Of a stretch of 5,569 bases of DNA, positions 1-5,569 are shown piece by piece. The translations under genes and the position numbers were made by a program. A model generated the notes under the pieces. That model searched no databases. It had not been told where the DNA came from and saw only the letters and a list, made by a program, of their open reading frames with translations. How positions within the stretch are numbered: position 1 is the first letter of the stretch; every line of letters begins with the position of its first letter. Source of the DNA: Gammaproteobacteria bacterium (lineage in GTDB: Bacteria > Pseudomonadota > Gammaproteobacteria > Steroidobacterales > Steroidobacteraceae); assembly GCA_030830595.1 (NCBI GenBank), contig JAURMS010000287.1, positions 1-5,569 on the forward strand, written 5' to 3'.

Positions 1-685
1 CTCGCTGCTGGATTTCATCGAGGACTTCACCAACCGTTTCCCTGCCTGCGTCGACGAGTACGAAACGCTACTGACCGACAATCGCATCTGGAAGCAGCGC
101 ACGGTGGGGATTGGGGTAGTCAGCCCGGAGCGGGCCTTGCAGCTGGGCTTTTCGGGTCCGATGCTGCGTGGTTCGGGCTTCGCCTGGGACCTGCGCAAGA
201 AGCAACCCTACGCTGCCTATGCAGACATGGATTTCGACATCCCGGTGGGTGTAACGGGTGATTGCTACGACCGCTACCTGGTGAGGATCGAGGAGATGCG
301 CCAGTCCAATCGCATCATCCGCCAGTGCATCGACTGGCTACGGGTACATCCCGGTCCGGTGATGCTGGCAGACCACAAGCTGACACCTCCCTCCCGCGAG
401 GAGATGAAGGAGGACATGGAAGCGCTGATCCATCACTTCAAGCTGTTCACCGAGGGCTACACGGTGCCCGAGGGCGAGGTGTACTCGGCCGTGGAAGCGC
501 CCAAGGGTGAATTCGGCGTCTGGCTGGTCTCGGACGGAGCAAACAAACCCTATCGGGTGAAGTGTCGTGCGCCTGGCTTCGCTCACCTGGCGGCCATGGA
601 CGAGATGGTCAGTGGGCATATGTTGTCGGACGTGGTGGCGATCATCGGCACCATGGATATCGTCTTCGGGGAGGTCGACCGTTGA
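1..685 (+). CDS. nuoD: NADH-quinone oxidoreductase subunit D (NuoD), C-terminal part
   Basis: NuoD is the 49-kDa-type subunit of complex I, in the peripheral arm at the membrane junction, where with NuoB it forms the quinone-reduction site. The gene is open at the left edge; reading starts in phase at base 2 and gives 227 C-terminal residues, a little over half of a usual NuoD of about 415. Family blocks seen in order: DEYETLLTDNRIWKQRTVGI, LQLGFSGPMLRGSGFAWDLR, the MDFDIPVG and GDCYDRYLVR blocks, EEMRQSNRII, ELIHHF-like ALIHHFKLFTEG, EAPKGEFGVWLVSDG, YRVKCRAPGFAHL, and the terminal IIGTMDIVFGEVDR. The last block usually reads GTQDIVFGEIDR, so a Met replaces Gln here. The N-terminal quinone-site His and Tyr lie outside the window. 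The gene ends in TGA, overlapping the nuoE start by four bases. NuoD descends from the large subunit of [NiFe] hydrogenases but has lost the metal-binding cysteines. The identification is secure. Confidence 0.97.
   Translation, partial: SLLDFIEDFTNRFPACVDEYETLLTDNRIWKQRTVGIGVVSPERALQLGFSGPMLRGSGFAWDLRKKQPYAAYADMDFDIPVGVTGDCYDRYLVRIEEMRQSNRIIRQCIDWLRVHPGPVMLADHKLTPPSREEMKEDMEALIHHFKLFTEGYTVPEGEVYSAVEAPKGEFGVWLVSDGANKPYRVKCRAPGFAHLAAMDEMVSGHMLSDVVAIIGTMDIVFGEVDR
668..674 (+). promoter_or_regulatory. Ribosome binding site for nuoE
   Basis: GGGGAGG lies inside the last codons of nuoD, seven bases before the TTG at 682. It is a strong Shine-Dalgarno match at good spacing and supports the unusual TTG as the nuoE start. 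No ATG or GTG occurs in frame between it and the conserved part of the protein. Confidence 0.7.
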
Positions 686-1164
686 GCCTGCTGTCCGAAC
701 ACACCCGTGAGGAGATCGATCACTGGGTAGCCAAGTTTCCACCGGATCGCAAGCGCTCGGCCGTGATCGCCTCGTTGCGTGCGGCCCAGCACCAGAACGA
801 GGGCTACCTGACCCAGGCATTGATGGACGCCGTGGCCGAGTATCTCGGCTTGCCTGCCATCCAGGTCTACGAGGTCGCCACGTTCTATTCTATGTTCGAG
901 ACGCGTCCGGTGGGCCGTATCCACGTGTCCGTGTGCACCAACATCAGCTGCATGCTGTGTGGCTCCGAGCGCATCGTGGAGGCCGTCGAGCGGCACCTGG
1001 GTATCAAGACCGGTCAGAGCACCCCGGACGGCAAGTTCTTTCTCAAGCGCGAGGAGGAATGCCTGGCGGCCTGTAACAACGCGCCGATGATGATGGTGGA
1101 TCACGTCTATTACGAGAACCTCACGCCTGAGTCGGCTGTCGAGGTCCTGGAAAAGATCAAATGA
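682..1164 (+). CDS. nuoE: NADH-quinone oxidoreductase subunit E (NuoE, 24-kDa type)
   Basis: NuoE is a peripheral subunit of the NADH-dehydrogenase module. It binds the off-path [2Fe-2S] cluster N1a and packs against NuoF. The protein has 160 residues, a normal length for the family (about 155-175). The thioredoxin-like ferredoxin fold is shown by the helical N-terminus (SAVIASLRAAQHQNEGYL, about 26-43), the EVATFYSMF block (64-72), and the cluster ligands C85 and C90 (CTNISC) and C127 and C131 (CLAAC), followed by NNAPMMMV. An additional cysteine, C93, sits three residues after C90 (CMLCG). The start chosen is TTG at 682: it overlaps the nuoD stop as TTGA, has a good ribosome binding site, and gives an N-terminus (MSLLSEHTREEID) that resembles family members. 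The first in-frame ATG would remove 47 residues including conserved helices; an upstream GTG at 562 would add 40 residues of nuoD antiframe. It ends in an ATGA overlap with nuoF. Confidence 0.97.
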   Translation: MSLLSEHTREEIDHWVAKFPPDRKRSAVIASLRAAQHQNEGYLTQALMDAVAEYLGLPAIQVYEVATFYSMFETRPVGRIHVSVCTNISCMLCGSERIVEAVERHLGIKTGQSTPDGKFFLKREEECLAACNNAPMMMVDHVYYENLTPESAVEVLEKIK

Positions 1165-2477
1165 GCGAGCAAGCACGCTTCCTTCGAAACCAGGTCGTGT
1201 TCAACGGCATCGATCAACCGGACAGTTGGACCCTGGAAGCGTACCGTCGTACCGGCGGATATCAGGCTTGGGAAAAGATCCTCAGGGAGAAGACTCCGCC
1301 GGAGCAGATCATCGAGGAGGTCAAGGCCTCCGGGCTGCGCGGTCGCGGCGGTGCGGGGTTCCCGACCGGCGTCAAGTGGAGCTTCATGCCGCGCAATGCG
1401 CCCGGCCAGAAATACATCGTGTGCAATTCCGACGAGAGCGAGCCCGGAACCTGCCACGATCGCGACATCCTGCGCTATAACCCGCACGCGCTCGTAGAGG
1501 GCATGGCCATCGGTGGCTACGCGATGGGTGTGACGGTGGGCTACAACTACATCAGGGGCGAGTTCCTGGCGGAACCGGTGCCTCGCTTCGAGGCGGCCCT
1601 GGCGGAGGCGTATGCGGCAGGGCTCCTTGGGCGCAATATCCAGGGCACAGGGATCGATTTCGACCTGCATACCTTCGTTGGCGCCGGCGCCTATATCTGC
1701 GGTGAGGAGACGGCCCTGCTCGAGTCCCTTGAGGGCAAGCAGGGCAAGCCGCGATTCAAGCCGCCCTTCCCGGCCAACTTCGGGTTGTACGGCAGGCCGA
1801 CCACCATCAACAACACCCAGAGTTTTGCCAGCGTACCGACCATCCTCCGTAATGGCGCGGCCTGGTTCGCCGGCCTCGGTACCACCAACGCCGGTGGCAC
1901 GGTGATCTTCTCGGTGTCCGGTCACGTCAATCGTCCAGGAAACTACGAGCTGCCGCTGGGCATTCCCTTCCGGGACCTGCTGGATATCGCCGGCGGCATG
2001 CGGGATGGACGTGCACTGAAGGCGGTCATTCCAGGCGGTTCCTCGGTGCCGGTTTTGCCCGCGGAGGCCATTCTCGACTGCACCATGGACTACGATTCGC
2101 TGCGCAAGGCGGGATCGGCGCTCGGCTCGGCGGCGGTGATCGTGATGGACGAGACGACCTGCATGGTCAAGGTGCTGGAGCGACTGACCCGCTTCTACCA
2201 GGCCGAGTCCTGCGGTCAGTGCACGCCTTGCCGAGAAGGCACCGGCTGGATGAATCGCGTCGTGGCCAGGATCCTGGCCGGCAAGGGTCGTATCGAGGAC
2301 CTCGACCTGCTGGTCGGCGTCGCCAACCAGATCGAGGGGCACACCATCTGCGCGCTGGGAGATGCGGCGGCCTGGCCCGTACAAAGTTTCGTCAAGCGCT
2401 TCCGCCACGAATTCACCTACATGATCGAGCACGCGGGACAGAGCCTGGCCAGCGTGACCGCGAGGGCGGCGGCATGA
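1161..2477 (+). CDS. nuoF: NADH-quinone oxidoreductase subunit F (NuoF, 51-kDa type, NADH/FMN binding)
   Basis: NuoF is the catalytic entry subunit: it binds NADH and FMN, takes the hydride, and passes electrons to its [4Fe-4S] cluster N3. The protein has 438 residues, normal for the family. Visible in order: the glycine-rich nucleotide-binding loop GLRGRGGAGFPTGVKW (58-73); the CNSDESEPGTCHDR block (88-101), which contributes to the FMN/NADH pocket; GAGAYICGEETALLESLEGK (174-193), the second signature; a SLBB/ubiquitin-like stretch around 245-330 (FSVSGHVNRPG, PGGSSVPVL); and the N3 ligands C351, C354 and C357 (ESCGQCTPCREG) with C397 (HTICALGDA). Position 99 is His where many homologues, including E. 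coli NuoF, have Lys (GTxKDR). The ATG at 1161 overlaps the nuoE stop (ATGA). Its Shine-Dalgarno signal is weak (only GGA at 1149-1151), so translation probably relies on coupling to nuoE. It ends in an ATGA overlap with nuoG. It could only be confused with HoxF/HndC-type hydrogenase or formate dehydrogenase diaphorases, which the operon context excludes. Confidence 0.98.
   Translation: MSEQARFLRNQVVFNGIDQPDSWTLEAYRRTGGYQAWEKILREKTPPEQIIEEVKASGLRGRGGAGFPTGVKWSFMPRNAPGQKYIVCNSDESEPGTCHDRDILRYNPHALVEGMAIGGYAMGVTVGYNYIRGEFLAEPVPRFEAALAEAYAAGLLGRNIQGTGIDFDLHTFVGAGAYICGEETALLESLEGKQGKPRFKPPFPANFGLYGRPTTINNTQSFASVPTILRNGAAWFAGLGTTNAGGTVIFSVSGHVNRPGNYELPLGIPFRDLLDIAGGMRDGRALKAVIPGGSSVPVLPAEAILDCTMDYDSLRKAGSALGSAAVIVMDETTCMVKVLERLTRFYQAESCGQCTPCREGTGWMNRVVARILAGKGRIEDLDLLVGVANQIEGHTICALGDAAAWPVQSFVKRFRHEFTYMIEHAGQSLASVTARAAA
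2462..2466 (+). promoter_or_regulatory. Ribosome binding site for nuoG
   Basis: GAGGG lies within the end of nuoF, seven bases before the ATG at 2474. It supports that ATG as the nuoG start rather than any start further upstream in the same frame, which would run antiframe through nuoF. Confidence 0.55.
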
Positions 2478-4639
2478 GTTCGGACCTGGTGAACATCGAA
2501 GTCGACGGCCAGCCACTGCAGGCCCGCAAGGGGCAGATGTTGATCCAGGCTACCGATGCGGCGGGCATCTACGTGCCGCGCTTCTGCTACCACGAAAAGC
2601 TTTCGGTCGCCGCCAACTGTCGCATGTGCCTGGTGGAGGTCGAGAAGGCCCCTAAGCCGATGCCCGCTTGCGCCACGCCGGTCATGGAGGGCATGAAGGC
2701 ATTCACCCGTTCGCCGCGGGCCCTGGCTGCCCAGAAGGCGACCATGGAATTCCTGCTCATTAATCACCCGCTGGATTGCCCGATTTGTGATCAGGGCGGC
2801 GAATGCGAGCTGCAGGACCTTGCCCAGGGTTTCGGCGGTTCGGTATCCCGGTTCAGCGAGCGCAAGCGAGTGGTGCGCGACAAGGACATCGGCCCGCTGG
2901 TCTCCACCGACATGACCCGGTGCATCCATTGCACGCGCTGTGTCCGCTTTACCCAGGAGGTGGCCGGCATGCAGTCGCTGGGCACCCTGGGGCGTGGCGA
3001 GAATATGGAGATCGGCACCTGGATAGAGCACGCGGTCACGCATGAACTGTCCGGCAACATCATCGACCTGTGCCCGGTGGGTGCATTGAATTCGCGGCCT
3101 TTCCGACATCGAGCACGCTCTTGGGAAATGAACCAGCATCCGCTGGTCTCGCCGCACGACTGTGTCGGCAGCAACCTGTTCGGTCACGTGTTGCGGGGGG
3201 AGTTGATGCGCGTGGTGCCGCGTCCCAACGAGGAGATCAACGAGACCTGGATCTCCGACCGCGACCGTTTCTCCTATGTGGCGGTCCGGTCTGCTGATCG
3301 CCTGCAGAAGCCCATGCTCAAGTCGGGCGGACAGTGGCAGGAAGTGAGCTGGGAAAGGGCCCTCGAGGCGGCCGCTGAGGGCCTGGGCAAGGCTGCCCGG
3401 GACGGGCAAGGTGTGGGGCTGCTCGGCAGCCCGACCGCTACCACAGAAGAGCTTTACCTGCTGGCGCGGATCGCCGAGGCCAAGGGCTGGCCCGTCGACA
3501 GCCGGCTGCGGCAGGTCGACTTCCGCGATCCCCTGGCCGGGCCCCAACACCCGCTGTTGGGACTGTCGATCGCCGACTATGCTGGCGTGTCGGCGGCCCT
3601 GGTGATTGGCAGCCGAGTGCGTCAGGAAGCCCCCATTCTGGCTCATCGCCTGAGGCAGGCTGCGGTGAGGGGAGGCGGGCGTATCAGCTTCCTGGATACC
3701 GAGCAGCAGGCGCTGCACTTCCCGGTCGATCAGCAATGGGTGCAGGCACCCTCAGACTGGCTTGCTACCTTGTTGGCGATTCTTAAATCCGCGGCTGAGC
3801 TCCGGGGCACTGCATTGCCGACACGCCTGGCGGCGGCCGCTGGCCTCGAGGCGTCACCTGAGCACAGGCAGGTGGCCGAGGCGCTGATCGGCGAGGGAAA
3901 CAGGGTGGTCCTGCTCGGGCTGGTGGCGGCCCGTCATGCGGCGTTTGCCGACCTCCTCGCTGCTGCCCAGGCGCTCTGCGATCTCACTGGAGCCCAGCTA
4001 GGCCTGTTGAGCGAGGGACCGAATTCCGTCGGGGCTTCGATGGCGGGTGCGGTAGCTCACCGCGCCCTGGGTGGTGCGGCCCGTGGAGAGCCTCGTCTCA
4101 CCGTGCAAGGCATGCTCGAGGCCCGGCTTGGCGCGTACCTGCTGCATGGTGGCATCGAGCCAGAGTTCGACCTGGCGCTGGCCTCGGCGACCAGTCAACT
4201 CGCGCAGTCGCCCTTCGTTGTGGCCCTGACCCCCTTCGTGACCGACTCCATGCAGCAATGGGCCGACCTGCTGTTACCCATCGGTACTTTTGCCGAGACG
4301 AGTGGCACCTACGTCAACGGCGAAGGGCGCTGGCAGTCGTTTGCGGGTTGTACACGACCCCTGGCCGACGCCCGTCCTGCCTGGAAGGTACTGCGGGTCC
4401 TCGGTAACCTGCTGGGCATCGCCGGTTTCGACTACGAGTCCAGCGAGCAGGTCAGGGACGAACTCCGCAGTCAGTTGGTTGAGTTGCCTGGGGGTCTCAG
4501 CGATCGCCCTGTGACACCCATGCCAGTGCCGGCCATCGAGCCGGTAGGCATGTACCAGGTGGACGCCCTGATTCGGCGCGCTGAGCCCCTCCAGCAGATG
4601 GTGCGCGCGGAGCCGTTGCTCAAGGCGGTGGGCGAGTGA
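2474..4639 (+). CDS. nuoG: NADH-quinone oxidoreductase subunit G (NuoG, 75-kDa type)
   Basis: NuoG is the iron-sulfur wire of the peripheral arm, carrying electrons from NuoF towards NuoI and NuoB. The protein has 721 residues, clearly shorter than the 908 of E. coli. Domains: an N-terminal [2Fe-2S] ferredoxin-like domain (about 1-80) with N1b ligands C38, C49, C52 and C66; the His-Cys3 N5 site H98, C102, C105 and C111 (NHPLDCPICDQGGEC); the N4 site C150, C153, C156 (CIHCTRC) and C200 (DLCPVGAL); then a molybdopterin-oxidoreductase-like region from about 222 to 650, recognisable by PHDCVGSN, ISDRDRFSY and the late DLLLPIGTFAETSGTYVNGEGRWQ-type block (598-621). That block is the remnant of the cofactor-domain LPxxxxxExxGTxxNxEGR signature. 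The extra N7 cluster of E. coli and Thermus NuoG is absent: only C230 remains of the four expected cysteines. The tail beyond about 670 is Pro- and Gln-rich and unremarkable. The ATG at 2474 gives ATGA overlap with nuoF. The stop overlaps the nuoH GTG. Confidence 0.97.
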   Translation: MSSDLVNIEVDGQPLQARKGQMLIQATDAAGIYVPRFCYHEKLSVAANCRMCLVEVEKAPKPMPACATPVMEGMKAFTRSPRALAAQKATMEFLLINHPLDCPICDQGGECELQDLAQGFGGSVSRFSERKRVVRDKDIGPLVSTDMTRCIHCTRCVRFTQEVAGMQSLGTLGRGENMEIGTWIEHAVTHELSGNIIDLCPVGALNSRPFRHRARSWEMNQHPLVSPHDCVGSNLFGHVLRGELMRVVPRPNEEINETWISDRDRFSYVAVRSADRLQKPMLKSGGQWQEVSWERALEAAAEGLGKAARDGQGVGLLGSPTATTEELYLLARIAEAKGWPVDSRLRQVDFRDPLAGPQHPLLGLSIADYAGVSAALVIGSRVRQEAPILAHRLRQAAVRGGGRISFLDTEQQALHFPVDQQWVQAPSDWLATLLAILKSAAELRGTALPTRLAAAAGLEASPEHRQVAEALIGEGNRVVLLGLVAARHAAFADLLAAAQALCDLTGAQLGLLSEGPNSVGASMAGAVAHRALGGAARGEPRLTVQGMLEARLGAYLLHGGIEPEFDLALASATSQLAQSPFVVALTPFVTDSMQQWADLLLPIGTFAETSGTYVNGEGRWQSFAGCTRPLADARPAWKVLRVLGNLLGIAGFDYESSEQVRDELRSQLVELPGGLSDRPVTPMPVPAIEPVGMYQVDALIRRAEPLQQMVRAEPLLKAVGE
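4622..4628 (+). promoter_or_regulatory. Likely ribosome binding site for nuoH
   Basis: AAGGCGG lies in the last codons of nuoG, seven bases before the GTG at 4636. It is a moderate Shine-Dalgarno match. A rival GAAGGG at 4663-4668 precedes an in-frame ATG at 4678 by nine bases, so the start is not fully settled by this signal. Confidence 0.45.
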
Positions 4640-5569
4640 TCGACGCGATCATCAACACCTGGGAAGGGCTGCCCTCCATGTGGCAGGGCCTGCTCATCAC
4701 CACGGCATCGGTCATCGCCGTGATGATGGGGGTCATTTTGTCGGTCGCGTTCACTACGCTGGCCGAGCGCAAGGTCATCGGCTACATGCAGCTGCGGAAG
4801 GGGCCCAACCGCATCACCTTGTTCGGCATACCCATCCTGCACGGCCTGGCCCAGCCGTTTGCCGACGTCATCAAGCTGCTGCTCAAGGAAGTGCTGATTC
4901 CGGCTCAGGCAGATCGGACGTTGTTCCTGCTGGCTCCCCTGATCGTCCTGGTGCCGGCCCTGACCGCGTGGGCAGTCATTCCCTTCTCGCCGGAATTCGT
5001 GCTCGCTGACATCAACGCAGGCCTGTTGTTCATCCTGGCGCTCACTTCCCTCGGCGTCTACGGGGTCATCCTGGCGGGCTGGGCCGCGAACTCCAAATAC
5101 GCCTTCCTCGGTGCCATGCGCTCAGCAGCCCAGATGGTTGCCTACGAGCTGTCCATGGGGTTTGCCATCGTCGGCGTGTTGATGGCGGCAGGCAGCCTGA
5201 ACCTGGGTGACATTGTCCGGGCCCAGCAGGGCGGGGCACTGAGCTGGTACTGGTTCTGGTTGTTCCCCCTGTTCGTGGTGTACTTCATTGCGGGGGTTGC
5301 GGAGACCAACCGGGCTCCCTTCGACGTGGCCGAGGGCGAGTCGGAAATCGTGGCAGGATTCCACGTCGAATACTCGGGTGCGCCGTTTGCGACGCTGTTC
5401 GCCTTGCCCGAATACGCGAACATGATCCTGATTGCTGCGCTGGCCTCGGTGATGTTTCTCGGTGGCTGGCTGTCTCCCTTCGAGGGTTACCTGCCTGCAG
5501 GCTGGTGGATCACGGAGCCGTCCTTTTTCTGGTTGTTTGCCAAGATCGGCTTCTTCATCTTCATCTACC
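4636..5569 (+). CDS. nuoH: NADH-quinone oxidoreductase subunit H (NuoH, ND1 type), lacking its C-terminus
   Basis: NuoH is the inner-membrane subunit beside the quinone chamber; it links quinone reduction to proton pumping. The window gives 311 residues of a protein usually about 325-350 long; the frame is still open at the right edge. Hydrophobic segments lie at about 17-40, 96-115, 126-149, 166-186, 204-223, 262-280 and from 296 on. Signatures: AERKVIGYMQLRKGPNR (43-59), the amphipathic ADVIKLLLKE (76-85), YAFLGAMRSAAQ and YEL with a buried E171, and ETNRAPFDVAEGESEIVAG (223-241) followed by EYSG, the acidic loop that lines the quinone/proton channel. The stretch after GPNR (ITLFGIPILHGLAQPF) is about six residues longer than in E. 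coli. The start chosen is GTG at 4636, overlapping the nuoG stop as GTGA. This fits the family, in which some 10-20 residues precede helix 1. ATG at 4678 is a possible alternative and would shorten the protein by 14 residues. Confidence 0.96.
   Translation, partial: MIDAIINTWEGLPSMWQGLLITTASVIAVMMGVILSVAFTTLAERKVIGYMQLRKGPNRITLFGIPILHGLAQPFADVIKLLLKEVLIPAQADRTLFLLAPLIVLVPALTAWAVIPFSPEFVLADINAGLLFILALTSLGVYGVILAGWAANSKYAFLGAMRSAAQMVAYELSMGFAIVGVLMAAGSLNLGDIVRAQQGGALSWYWFWLFPLFVVYFIAGVAETNRAPFDVAEGESEIVAGFHVEYSGAPFATLFALPEYANMILIAALASVMFLGGWLSPFEGYLPAGWWITEPSFFWLFAKIGFFIFIY

Noticed and set aside
562..681. Upstream extension of the nuoE frame to a GTG inside nuoD
   Set aside because: The additional 40 residues are a shifted reading of the nuoD end and do not look like NuoE. 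The TTG at 682 with a GGGGAGG site fits better.
2219..2473. Upstream extension of the nuoG frame to a start within nuoF, giving an 806-residue protein
   Set aside because: The extra 85 residues are an out-of-frame reading of nuoF with no NuoG similarity. The family N-terminus, the ATGA overlap and the GAGGG site all point to the ATG at 2474.
1110..2516. A 468-residue open frame on the - strand opposite nuoF
   Set aside because: It lies wholly antisense to a fully conserved NuoF. Its translation is rich in Arg, Gly, His and Asp with no recognisable domain, and such frames arise routinely opposite GC-rich genes with G/C-biased third positions.
2417..3736. A 439-residue open frame on the - strand opposite nuoG
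   Set aside because: It has the same nature as the frame opposite nuoF: low-complexity composition, no family motifs, and complete overlap with the iron-sulfur half of NuoG, whose conservation explains the region.
2474..4639. NuoG as a molybdenum-dependent formate dehydrogenase or similar oxidoreductase
   Set aside because: The C-terminal domain keeps the fold-related LPIGTFAETSGTYVNGEG-like block, but there is no catalytic Cys/Sec motif, and the gene sits between nuoF and nuoH. It is the usual inactive domain of complex I.
1..5569. Search for an undescribed system, RNA gene, repeat array or mobile element
   Set aside because: The window is coding from end to end by five overlapping complex I genes with intact frames. 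I saw no direct repeats, strong hairpins or foreign-looking base composition, and no non-coding space that could hold another element.

Overview
The window is a continuous piece of a bacterial nuo operon encoding respiratory complex I (proton-pumping NADH:quinone oxidoreductase). All genes are on the + strand. In order it holds the 3' end of nuoD, complete nuoE, nuoF and nuoG, and the 5' nine-tenths or so of nuoH. There is no intergenic space: each of the four junctions is a 4-base overlap of start and stop codons (TTGA, ATGA, ATGA, GTGA). I see no RNA gene, mobile element, CRISPR array, promoter or terminator. The operon promoter and end must lie outside the window.

The organism is most likely a high-GC proteobacterium, and I lean to Gammaproteobacteria. 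This is inference: the DNA is GC-rich with strong G/C bias at third codon positions, the gene order nuoD-E-F-G-H is the usual proteobacterial one, and NuoG and NuoH contain sequence blocks that I associate with beta- and gammaproteobacterial complex I rather than the enterobacterial version. No genus can be named from the sequence alone.

Region by region: 1-685 is the C-terminal 227 residues of NuoD, the 49-kDa-type subunit at the quinone site. 682-1164 is NuoE with its [2Fe-2S] cluster N1a site. 1161-2477 is NuoF with the NADH and FMN sites and cluster N3. 2474-4639 is NuoG with clusters N1b, N5 and N4 and a degenerate molybdopterin-oxidoreductase-like tail. 4636-5569 is NuoH, the membrane subunit next to the quinone chamber, cut by the window end.

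Together NuoE, NuoF and NuoG form the NADH-oxidising arm: NADH passes a hydride to FMN in NuoF, and electrons run through the iron-sulfur chain of NuoF and NuoG towards the NuoB/NuoD module, where quinone is reduced. NuoH anchors that module to the membrane and links quinone reduction to proton pumping. All expected cluster ligands of these subunits are present and every reading frame is intact, so the locus looks functional. I found no undescribed system here. The observations below are modest sequence peculiarities of an otherwise ordinary operon.
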